Shown here piece after piece: positions 27,699 through 35,739 of a stretch of DNA of 35,739 nucleotides. Below the pieces are notes generated by a model. That model saw nothing but the letters and a program-made list of their open reading frames with translations. It did not search any database and was not told the DNA's origin. The DNA comes from Candidatus Shapirobacteria bacterium. GTDB taxonomy: Bacteria > Patescibacteriota > Microgenomatia > UBA12405. The position numbers were made by a program, and so were the translations under genes. The DNA lies in NCBI GenBank assembly GCA_003250375.1, contig QKGR01000049.1, positions 1 through 35,739 on the forward strand, given 5' to 3'. Position 1 is the stretch's first letter. Each line of letters opens with the position of its first letter.

Positions 27699-28128
27699 AG
27701 AAGAAGTAGAGAAAATGTTGGAAGTTGCAATGAAAGCTGAAGACAATGCTTTTATTTTTAAATCTAATCATGCTTATGGAGCGGCAGTACTGACTAGCGA
27801 TGGAGAGATTTTTGGAGGTTGTAATGTGGATGGGGTGATTTCGTCGATGGGAATTTGTGCAGAAATGAATGCAATGAATCATGCAGCAATTCATGGAAAG
27901 TATGAGCTTAAGGCACTGTTGGTAGTAGATGAAGTTAAGTTTGTTTATCCATGCGGAGCGTGTTTGCAGTATTTGGCCCAATTTTCTCAGACTAATAATG
28001 TGGATATTGAAGTGGTATCGGCCAAAGAAAATGGTGAATATGAAGTGAAGAAATTGTCGGAATTATTGCCAAAAAAATATTTATCGAACAGTTTTTCGGA
28101 GAAATTGGCAAGTTTTAAAAATAAATGA
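27688..28128 (+). CDS. cdd: Cytidine deaminase
   Basis: YGAAVLTSDGEIFGGCNVDGVISSMGICAEMNAM (CAE), YPCGACLQYLAQF (PCxxC). Confidence 0.9.
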   Translation: MLNKEEVEKMLEVAMKAEDNAFIFKSNHAYGAAVLTSDGEIFGGCNVDGVISSMGICAEMNAMNHAAIHGKYELKALLVVDEVKFVYPCGACLQYLAQFSQTNNVDIEVVSAKENGEYEVKKLSELLPKKYLSNSFSEKLASFKNK

Positions 28129-28748
28129 AGAGAACAAATAAGACAATAATTAGAGTGGCCTGTTTTGGCGATGCAGCGATTAAAGAAACATCGAAAGAAT
28201 TTAAAGATACATTTAAAGTGGCAAAGAAATTGGCAGAAAATGGATATATTGTGGTAAACGGCGGTGGTACAGGAGTAATGCTGGCAGCGACTTTGGGAGC
28301 GAAGGCTGGGGGTGGACGAGTAGAAACAGTAGTAATTGATCCGAAAATTAAGATGGGTAAGAATTTTAAGGAAGAGAGTAAGGAAAACAAGGAAAATTCT
28401 GACTTAAGAATTGAGATGCCAACATACGAGGAGAGATTGGCTAAGTTGGTTGAAATTGCAGATGCGTTTGTGATTTTTAAGGGAGGAACTGGAACATTGG
28501 CTGAGGTTGGATTGGTGTGGAATAAGGCAAAAATTGAATACGGGAACCACGAGCCATTGATATTTTTTGGCAAAGAATGGGAGGAAATTACAAAACTTCT
28601 GATTAAGGATTTGGATTATGAGGAAGCGGAAAAGAAAGTGTTTTCGGTGGTAACCGAGGAGGATGAGGTAGTTGCTTGCTTGAAGAGAGCGTCGATGGCA
28701 AAGAAAAAGACTAGTTGGTGGGAGAAGCTGAAGGTGCTAATTCCATAA
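28125..28748 (+). CDS. LOG / TIGR00730-like Rossmann protein
   Basis: ACFGDAAI..., YIVVNGGGTGVMLAATLGAKAGGGRV, FKGGTGTLAEVGLVW. Confidence 0.82.
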   Translation: MKRTNKTIIRVACFGDAAIKETSKEFKDTFKVAKKLAENGYIVVNGGGTGVMLAATLGAKAGGGRVETVVIDPKIKMGKNFKEESKENKENSDLRIEMPTYEERLAKLVEIADAFVIFKGGTGTLAEVGLVWNKAKIEYGNHEPLIFFGKEWEEITKLLIKDLDYEEAEKKVFSVVTEEDEVVACLKRASMAKKKTSWWEKLKVLIP

Positions 28749-29697
28749 ACTTTGGCTGGGAATTGTAGTCGATTTGGTAGGGGAAAATTTCTTGAGACAG
28801 AATTTTATTTGGTGAAAGGACGAGTCTGACGGCATTGGAGTGAGAAGTTTCGTAGGACCAGGATTGGTCGAAAATAAAATTACCAAGTGAATAATAAATT
28901 GGTTTAGTCTGATACATTTCGTTGGCTTGCCAAACATGGGGGTGGTGGCCATGGATGATGTCGGCGCCGGCATCGACGAGCTGGTGGGCCAAATTCACTC
29001 TCCAAGCCTCGGGTTTGGGGAGATACTCATTGCCCCAATGAAGAGAAACAATGAGCCAGTCGACTTCAGAGTCATGTTTTTTGATATTGTCGATAATTAA
29101 TTGAGGATCGAGATTGGGATTGGTGATGAAGTCGTAGGAGATGATGCCAATTTTAATATTATTTTTTTGAATTAAAGTAAAGTCGGTGTCGGCTTGATGA
29201 GAATAGACATAGGGAATTTGAAAATCGGAGAGAAAAGCTTTGGTCTGGGAAAAACCATCCTGAGAATAATTGAAAATATGGTTGTTGGCTAGGGTAAAAA
29301 CCAATTTGTTTTGTTGTAGATAAGGAAGAAAACGTTCGTCGCCACAAAAGGTGAAAGTGCCAGTCTCCCCTTTTGGACAATTAGTAATTATGGGACTTTC
29401 TAAATTGGCAAAATTATAATCATTTGATTGAAGCCAATCTGAAACATGAGCAAGGCTCCAAGAAAAATCGTTTTTAGAACGAGCAGTGGAAGTAATGTGG
29501 CGACCTAAGCCTAAGTCCCCTACTAGGCCGATGGTGATAGTGGGAATTGAAGTAGGGGTGGGAGAAGGAGGAGTGCTAGTGGTGGTGGGGGTGATAAAAG
29601 ACGAGGCTAAATATGAAGTGTCGGGGAGGCTGGAAAAAAGAATAATGAGGGAGAAAATGAGAAAAAGAGGGATAAGAACGAAAAGAAATCGTTTCAC
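28711..29697 (-). CDS. CapA family (poly-gamma-glutamate synthesis-like) protein
   Basis: TITIGLVGDLGLGRHI, FANLESPI, LANNHIFNYSQDGF, VSLHWGNEY, GADIIHGHHPHVWQ. Confidence 0.92.
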   Translation of the reverse strand: MKRFLFVLIPLFLIFSLIILFSSLPDTSYLASSFITPTTTSTPPSPTPTSIPTITIGLVGDLGLGRHITSTARSKNDFSWSLAHVSDWLQSNDYNFANLESPIITNCPKGETGTFTFCGDERFLPYLQQNKLVFTLANNHIFNYSQDGFSQTKAFLSDFQIPYVYSHQADTDFTLIQKNNIKIGIISYDFITNPNLDPQLIIDNIKKHDSEVDWLIVSLHWGNEYLPKPEAWRVNLAHQLVDAGADIIHGHHPHVWQANEMYQTKPIYYSLGNFIFDQSWSYETSHSNAVRLVLSPNKILSQEIFPYQIDYNSQPKFMELAPSASPTN

Positions 29698-29797
29698 TGT
29701 TTAATAATAATATAAATGTTTTGATTATGCGAAAAATAAATTGGGCAAATTAGATTAGATGGGGAGAATTGATGCCGATTGGGGTAAACTAGAAATA

Positions 29798-30586
29798 ATG
29801 AAGAAGTTATTAACGGTGGTATTGGCCTCTATTTTGCTGGGAGGATGTAGTCTGACGCCAAAGAAAGCTGGAATTGAGATAATAAGTAATACGGCAGCAA
29901 AAGTATATTTAGACGGAAGAGAGGCGGGGTCGACTCCATATAAAAACACAACACTGAAGCCTGGTGAGATTGAAGTTAGATTGGAATCGGGAGAGAGTTC
30001 GTGGTCGAGGAAAATAAATTTATTTAACTATACAAATACAGTAATTGATTGGGATTTTGGAGCGAGTGAGGAAGAGAGTGGTGGATATGTGGTGACAATG
30101 GAAAGAACAGGAGAAGTGGACAAAGCAAAACTACTGGTTAATGCGATTCCAGACAAAGCAGCAGTGACGATTGATGGGGAAATTAAGGGCTTTTCTCCGA
30201 CTTCAATTAGTGATTTGGGGGAAGGTGATAGGCAAGTTAAAATATCGTTTCCAGGATATAAAAGTCTGAATCTTTTTGTGAAAGGAATTAAGGATTATCA
30301 ATTGATTGTGAATGCTAAATTGGCGGTAGAAAAAAGAAGTGAAAGCATGGTACCAACAGAGGCAGTGCCAACACCAGGAGCAGCGGGAGGAAAGGTAAAA
30401 ATACTGGAGACAGAAACTGGCTGGCTGAGAGTGAGAGCAGAAGCAAATTCGGCTTCGAGCGAGGTGGCAAGAGTTAATCCAGGCGAAGAGTATGAACTGA
30501 TTGAAAAATCTAGTGGTTGGGTAAAAATAAATCTGGGAAGCAAACAAGGATGGGTTAGCGATGCTTATGTCGAGATAGTTGAATAG
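29798..30586 (+). CDS. Lipoprotein with PEGA-like and SH3b domains
   Basis: MKKLLTVVLASILLGGCS lipobox; AKVYLDGREAGSTPYKNTTLKPGEIEVRLE PEGA; C-terminal LRVRAEANSASSEVARVNPGEEYELIEKSSGWVKINLGSKQGWVSDAYVEI. Confidence 0.88.
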   Translation: MKKLLTVVLASILLGGCSLTPKKAGIEIISNTAAKVYLDGREAGSTPYKNTTLKPGEIEVRLESGESSWSRKINLFNYTNTVIDWDFGASEEESGGYVVTMERTGEVDKAKLLVNAIPDKAAVTIDGEIKGFSPTSISDLGEGDRQVKISFPGYKSLNLFVKGIKDYQLIVNAKLAVEKRSESMVPTEAVPTPGAAGGKVKILETETGWLRVRAEANSASSEVARVNPGEEYELIEKSSGWVKINLGSKQGWVSDAYVEIVE

Positions 30587-31628
30587 AAAAACCAAAGAAA
30601 AGCAGAACAAGACCTAGGAAGACATAGAGTTTTTGTTGACTATTTAGAAAAAGTGAAATTATACCCAAGACAAGGGTGATTAGCCAATAGAAGTAGGCGA
30701 TGTTTTGCCGCGACCAACCTTGTTTGAGCAACGTATGGTGGAGGTGTTGACCATCGCTGACATAGATAGGGCGATGATCGATTAATCTTTTGATAATAAC
30801 AAATGCAGCATCGAGCATGGGAATGCCCAACAAAAAGACAAGGGTGGCAAGCTTGGCACCAGAAAGAATAGCAAGGACGGAGAGGAAAAAACCAGCGAGG
30901 CTTTTGCCACTATAGCCTGGCATGATTTTTTGAGGAAAGATATTGAAAGGAAGAAAACCAAGGTAAGCACCGGAAACAGCGCCAGCCAAAATAATGACGG
31001 GCCACTGGGTGATGTCGGAGGCGAACCTTAGTCCAAGAATACCCAAGAAGATGGCTGAAATAGAAACAAAACCAGGAAGCTGACCTTCGACCCCGGCAGA
31101 CCAGCCAACAATATTCATACACCAAACAATCCAGAGTACAGCCAGAAGATCGGACAAAAACCAAATAGAAAAGGAGTAACCGAAGACATTGAAATGATAC
31201 TGAAGAAAGGATAGGTCGATGACACCACCGAGAGGATTTGAAAGAACAGAGATACCTATGCCTGAAGCGACGACAATAAGAGCAGTAATGATGTTGGTAA
31301 TAAGCCTAAGCTTGGGACTAATATCTTTAAGATCGTCCCAAAGTCCAATAATCAGAGCTAAAAGGGCAGCCAGCAAGATACCAATTAAATGTTTGTCGAC
31401 AGGAAGAAGAACGAGAGAAGCGACAAGAACACCTAAGAAAATGGGGATTCCCCCACCCCGTGGAACGGGATAGAGGGCAGTGGCATTTTTGGTTTTGGCT
31501 TGCTTTTGAATGGGATCCTCAACCCAATTTTTTTTTAGAAATATTTGGTGAGTAAATATGGTAGAAACAAGAGAAACGAAAGTGGAAAGTAGTAGAGAAG
31601 CAATGAATAATAAGGTGATATCGGACAT
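30555..31628 (-). CDS. Undecaprenyl-phosphate sugar-1-phosphate transferase (WecA/TagO family)
   Basis: PVPRGGGIPIFLGVL, IGLWDDLKDISPKLRLITNI, GKSLAGFFL, GIPMLDAAFVIIKRL, DGQHLHHTLL. Confidence 0.92.
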   Translation of the reverse strand: MSDITLLFIASLLLSTFVSLVSTIFTHQIFLKKNWVEDPIQKQAKTKNATALYPVPRGGGIPIFLGVLVASLVLLPVDKHLIGILLAALLALIIGLWDDLKDISPKLRLITNIITALIVVASGIGISVLSNPLGGVIDLSFLQYHFNVFGYSFSIWFLSDLLAVLWIVWCMNIVGWSAGVEGQLPGFVSISAIFLGILGLRFASDITQWPVIILAGAVSGAYLGFLPFNIFPQKIMPGYSGKSLAGFFLSVLAILSGAKLATLVFLLGIPMLDAAFVIIKRLIDHRPIYVSDGQHLHHTLLKQGWSRQNIAYFYWLITLVLGIISLFLNSQQKLYVFLGLVLLFFGFSIQLSRHKHR

Positions 31629-31629
31629 T

Positions 31630-32010
31630 TTAGGTGACTATTTTGATGATATTGATAAGTGCGACGGTGGTAAGAAGGCAAAAAATTAAAGAAAAAACGA
31701 GGAGAAGTTTGGATAAAAGCTGACTCTTGCGAAGATAAAAAACTGAAAAAAGGTAATTGAGAAGCCAGACGAGAAGACAATAGAGAGGCAAGAAGAATAA
31801 TCTGGAAGGAGAAGTAAGTTGATTTTCACCCCAGGGACGAGAGAAATACATGGGAACCTCCGGAGGGAGGGTGTCGTAGATAAAAAGAGTGTAAGCAAAT
31901 TGAAAAATTATGAGGACAAGATTCCAACGAGAAAGATTGGCGTTGGTTTTTTCCTGCCAAAACTGACCGATAGTGGAAATAGCTAAGGAAATAGACTTGG
32001 GAAAGGGCAT
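31630..32010 (-). CDS. Small membrane protein, DUF1648-like
   Basis: 126 aa; LVLIIFQFAYTLFIYDTLPPEVPMYFSRPWGENQLTSPSRLFFLPL. Confidence 0.6.
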   Translation of the reverse strand: MPFPKSISLAISTIGQFWQEKTNANLSRWNLVLIIFQFAYTLFIYDTLPPEVPMYFSRPWGENQLTSPSRLFFLPLYCLLVWLLNYLFSVFYLRKSQLLSKLLLVFSLIFCLLTTVALINIIKIVT

Positions 32011-32013
32011 AAA

Positions 32014-33483
32014 CTAGCGAAGCTGATAAATAACAATATCTTCAGAAGTCTTGACGGGTGAGTAATAATTTTTGAGAAGATAGTCGAGCTGAGGATAGGG
32101 ACGATTGGACATAGGATAGACAACGATGAATTTGGGTGTCTTAGTTATTAAATTATCGTAAACTTCAGAATATTTATTGAAATCAACAATGTGGTAGGCA
32201 ACAAGGAAACGGGCTGCTGGTAAACGGTCGGATAAGGGATAGACGTAGGGTTCATCCCCCCAGACAAAGATGGTGTCGGATGGGGATGAATTTTGTTTGA
32301 TATAATCGGAAATTTCTTGATTGTTGTCGATACGATTGCCAAAAAAACTGGTGTATTGGGAAGATGATTTGAGGCGGAGGGCGTAGGAGTAGAAATTTTG
32401 ATAATAGGAAAAGACTGGGTAGAAATAAAAGTTATATTTAACCAATGAGGCGGTAAGAATAATAAGCATAGAAAGGTAGATGAGTTTGACGCTACGAAGA
32501 TGGGAGTCGAATAATAGAACCAAAATTAGGCTGAGGGACGGAAGAAGCTGAATGAGGTAGTGGGGATAGGGACGACCTGAAAGAAGAGAACCGAAAATGG
32601 CAGCGGAAAACCAGAATAAGATAAAAAGGTGCTTGTCTTTGATTATTTTTCTGAGCTTGAGATAGGTAAGAATGAGCCAAGTTAGGAGAAGTAGAACAAG
32701 TCGAAGTCCAAGGCCACCAGAGAGAGCCGAGGATGAGTGGGTGCCACTGGACCAAGAGGAAAGATAACCAAAATTATTGAGAAGAGCAGCAAAAAGAAAA
32801 TTGTCGAAACTACCCTGGAGGGCATAATAAATGCCAAAAATTATGGTGGGGAAAATAAAGGCGAGGGCAAAAAAGATAATTTTAATGATGTTTTGGGATA
32901 TTTTTTTGGTGTCTAAATTGAGAAGTAACCAAAGGCCAAGAAAAGCTACTTCGATGGCGACGGGAACTTTGATGGAAAAAGCGATGCCCAAAAGAAGACC
33001 CACATACAGATAGGAATAGTTTGATTTTGGCTGGAGAAAAAGAAGAACGGCAAGAATAGTGGGAAGAAGCATGAAAACCTCAGCATTGGCGATGTTACCT
33101 TCAAGCAGAGGAATTGAAGTTAGAAGAAGAAAAATGAAGAGGGCAACTTGGGATTGGTGCTGGGTGAGAAACTTTTGAGCCAGGCGATAGAAGTAATAGA
33201 GAGTGGGAATCATGACAAGAGATAAGAGAAGACGGAAACCAAAAACAGTGTTGCCGAGGGCAGCAAAATAATAGAGCAGAGGTGGTTTGTTGTCGTGAAT
33301 TTGGGAGTAAAGCTTTAGGCCAGAACGGAGACCTTGACCGATGGCAAGATAGATACCTTCGTCGCCATACCAATAGGGCTCAAAAAGACTGGGTAAACGA
33401 AGAGCAACAAAGAGAATTATGATGATGAACCAGTAGTATCTTAGGAGAAATTTCTTTAATGCCTTTAATGATGTCATTGTCAT
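32014..33483 (-). CDS. ArnT/PMT-like GT-C glycosyltransferase
   Basis: LRLPSLFEPYWYGDEGIYLAIGQGLRSGLKLYSQIHDNKPPLLYYFAAL; ATG at 33483 has TACAAT just upstream and avoids overlap with the next gene. Confidence 0.82.
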   Translation of the reverse strand: MTMTSLKALKKFLLRYYWFIIIILFVALRLPSLFEPYWYGDEGIYLAIGQGLRSGLKLYSQIHDNKPPLLYYFAALGNTVFGFRLLLSLVMIPTLYYFYRLAQKFLTQHQSQVALFIFLLLTSIPLLEGNIANAEVFMLLPTILAVLLFLQPKSNYSYLYVGLLLGIAFSIKVPVAIEVAFLGLWLLLNLDTKKISQNIIKIIFFALAFIFPTIIFGIYYALQGSFDNFLFAALLNNFGYLSSWSSGTHSSSALSGGLGLRLVLLLLTWLILTYLKLRKIIKDKHLFILFWFSAAIFGSLLSGRPYPHYLIQLLPSLSLILVLLFDSHLRSVKLIYLSMLIILTASLVKYNFYFYPVFSYYQNFYSYALRLKSSSQYTSFFGNRIDNNQEISDYIKQNSSPSDTIFVWGDEPYVYPLSDRLPAARFLVAYHIVDFNKYSEVYDNLITKTPKFIVVYPMSNRPYPQLDYLLKNYYSPVKTSEDIVIYQLR

Positions 33484-33499
33484 TTTTATTGTAGCATTA

Positions 33500-35005
33500 T
33501 CAGGCTTTCTTGACTGTAGTTTTGTACTCGAGACGCTTGCCAAACATGAGCCTGGTGTGGGAATGAAGCCCTGGAAGAACAGACATGGTTAGGGTAGCGA
33601 TGGGCATAAAAGGCCATTGAAGAAGATTTTTGAGGGCGTTTTTGAAATTCTTCTGGCCATTTTGGGGACGAAGAAGCCAATCGAGGACGATAAGGGAGAA
33701 TAAGGGAATAAGACAAAGGGTAAGAATAATGTTGGAAATTCGGGGAAGATTGTAGCCGAAAGCGGTTTGGAAAAAGGAAGGATTGAGAATGGCAGGAAGA
33801 CCGGTACCGAGGGTGAGAATAAACCAGTTTGAAGACCAAATAAAGTGGGTTTCGATGAGTTTGAAAATTCGAAGGAAGCGAGTGATGAAAGGAATTTCGG
33901 TATGAATACGAGCTTGTTCAATGGCATAGGGAATGTCGACAGCACCCCAGGCATGGCGAACACATTGGTTGTAGCGATTCTTGAGAGCACCAAAGAAAGA
34001 ATCGCCGCTAGGAGCATCGACAACAGTAGGCAGGAAAATTGGATTGACGGCAGCTTGGCCTTGGGTGGCAAAAAAGCTCTGAAGGAAAATGTGCCAGTCT
34101 TCGGGAATCATGTCGGGATCCCAATAGCCAGATTGGTCGATGAGCTTGTAGGAGGAAGAGTAACAAGAGTAGTTGAAGAAAAGACCATCGGGTTCTTGAA
34201 TGTCGGCAATATGAATAACATTGCCTAGAGTTCCTATAATTCTGATGGGGAAAGGTACGTCGTTGATGTTGTTGTGCCAAAAGATGGGAGATTGCCAAAA
34301 ACGAAGATAGCGCTTGGGGTTGGAGGCGAAGAAATATGTTAGAGCAGAAAAATACTTGGGGTTGAAAATAGTGTCGACATCACAGGAAGTTAAGGTAAGA
34401 TTTTCTAATTTTAGAGTGGCTTTGGGAGAGTCGATAAAATGTTTTTTGAAATATTGAGCGGCCCAACGTTCATTGGTGTGCTTGCCGACGATTTCTCCTT
34501 CGATATTGGCAGGATGTTCGGTAAATATTAAATCGCCAAAAGTATTTTTGTATTTTTGGGAAAAATAATCGATTGTTCTTTGATTATTTTCTTTACCAGC
34601 CCTTTCTTCCTGACCGAGGACAACATGGAGTTTTTTGGTGTCGATGTCGGTTTGAGCAGCCAGAGAGCCGATGGCCATTTCGATGACTTCATTGGGTTCT
34701 TTGTAGGAAGAAATGACAATGACATGATGAATATCGCGATATTTTAACCAATCGCTTCGAAAATCATCCTGAAATTTTTGGAGCCAGTCAGTGGATTTGG
34801 CGGTTTGAATCTTAAAATAGCCCATGAAAGCAAAAATGGAAGATTTGAAAGATTTGTAAAGCCAGAAGATGAGAAAAGCGATGACAAAGTAGGCAACCAG
34901 GCGGGGGACGAGAAAAGAGCCCCAGAGTGGAAAGAGGATACTCATCCAGGCAACGAATCCGGGGATGATTTCCCAAAAACGATAAATTTTGGAGTTCTTG
35001 TTCAT
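33500..35005 (-). CDS. Glycosyltransferase family 2-like membrane protein
   Basis: HVIVISSYKEPNEVIEMAIGSLAAQT..., LTSCDVDTIFNPKYFSAL, C-terminal TM segments. Confidence 0.82.
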   Translation of the reverse strand: MNKNSKIYRFWEIIPGFVAWMSILFPLWGSFLVPRLVAYFVIAFLIFWLYKSFKSSIFAFMGYFKIQTAKSTDWLQKFQDDFRSDWLKYRDIHHVIVISSYKEPNEVIEMAIGSLAAQTDIDTKKLHVVLGQEERAGKENNQRTIDYFSQKYKNTFGDLIFTEHPANIEGEIVGKHTNERWAAQYFKKHFIDSPKATLKLENLTLTSCDVDTIFNPKYFSALTYFFASNPKRYLRFWQSPIFWHNNINDVPFPIRIIGTLGNVIHIADIQEPDGLFFNYSCYSSSYKLIDQSGYWDPDMIPEDWHIFLQSFFATQGQAAVNPIFLPTVVDAPSGDSFFGALKNRYNQCVRHAWGAVDIPYAIEQARIHTEIPFITRFLRIFKLIETHFIWSSNWFILTLGTGLPAILNPSFFQTAFGYNLPRISNIILTLCLIPLFSLIVLDWLLRPQNGQKNFKNALKNLLQWPFMPIATLTMSVLPGLHSHTRLMFGKRLEYKTTVKKA

Positions 35006-35075
35006 AGAGATGAGGTATTATACCAATAGTAGGACCAGGAAAGGAGCCTGTATACTGACTAGTAAAGGTAATAAA

Positions 35076-35739
35076 ATGGGATTAAAAAGAGAGATATTGA
35101 GGACAATTGAATATGCAGCAAGGTATGGGCAAAAATTGACAGGGTTGCAGGTGTATAAAAGATTGCTGGGGAGAAAAAGGAGAAGGAAAACAGAGGTATT
35201 GGAATTGGCAGGATTGGAAAATAAGCAAAAGATTAAAAATCAGGAATATAAAAGAAAAATGAAGCTAGCTAAGGAGATGGTGGAAAGATTAATGAAGGAG
35301 TTTGAGGAGATTTACTTTGTGGGAGTGACAGGAAGTGTGGCGGCAGGAAAACCAGAAGCTGATGATGATATTGATTTGATGATAATTACAAAAGCAAATT
35401 GTTTGTGGAAAAGTAGACTTATAATTAGATGGTATATTTGGAAAAACAGAATTCCCCACAGAGTGTACGGAAAGGAGCAAAAAAAAGATGATTTTTGCTT
35501 TAATATGTGGCTTGATGAAGAAGGAATGTTGATTCCAAAAGGAAAAAGGAATGAAAAAAATGCAGTGGATTTGGTGCTGATGAAAAAAGTGGGGAATAAA
35601 AAAATGACATATGAAAAATTTATAATGATTAATAAATGGACAAGCAAATGGGCGGCAACACCCTACAACAGATTGGTGAAGAAAATTAAAGGTAGGATTG
35701 AATTAAATAAGAGTAAAAAGAAAGAATTTAGTTTAATAA
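35076..35739 (+). CDS. Nucleotidyltransferase-superfamily protein, 3' end beyond window
   Basis: Manual translation MGLKREILRTIEYAARYGQKLTG... with VGVTGSVAAGKPEADDDIDLMIIT (GS...DxD motif). Confidence 0.65.
   Translation, partial: MGLKREILRTIEYAARYGQKLTGLQVYKRLLGRKRRRKTEVLELAGLENKQKIKNQEYKRKMKLAKEMVERLMKEFEEIYFVGVTGSVAAGKPEADDDIDLMIITKANCLWKSRLIIRWYIWKNRIPHRVYGKEQKKDDFCFNMWLDEEGMLIPKGKRNEKNAVDLVLMKKVGNKKMTYEKFIMINKWTSKWAATPYNRLVKKIKGRIELNKSKKKEFSLI

Overview
This window looks like a compact chromosomal segment from a Candidate Phyla Radiation (Patescibacteria, probably Microgenomates-like) genome. That placement is an inference from gene content, 16S features and leaderless-style gene starts; no search was run. 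It encodes: a ZIP transporter (partial); a membrane-anchored solute-binding protein; a short archaeal-type triosephosphate isomerase; an SPFH protein; ComF; an ssrA (tmRNA) / GIY-YIG / smpB locus; a SpoIID-domain protein; two VirB2/TrbC-like small membrane proteins followed by GT-C glycosyltransferases; UppS; an orphan 16S rRNA gene on the minus strand with a processing stem, boxA-like leader and terminator; RecF; PlsC; a tRNA-Tyr with archaeal-like features; a carbon-metabolism cluster (rpiB-pgk-gap-rpe-cdd-LOG); CapA; and a surface-polysaccharide cluster. The strongest unexplained signal is a ~45-nt double-hairpin repeat found both in frame inside a glycosyltransferase gene (13902-13945) and inside the V1/h6 loop of the 16S rRNA (18429-18474), in the manner of a palindromic element that tolerates protein and RNA hosts. 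Other notable signals: a tmRNA with an unusually long tag frame containing a perfect 10-bp hairpin and an A3-U70 acceptor pair; a 16S with mismatches to most universal primers; a class-I C1-G72 tRNA-Tyr; recurrent -10 boxes 5-7 nt upstream of start codons; and a small region of reversed base skew beside the tRNA.
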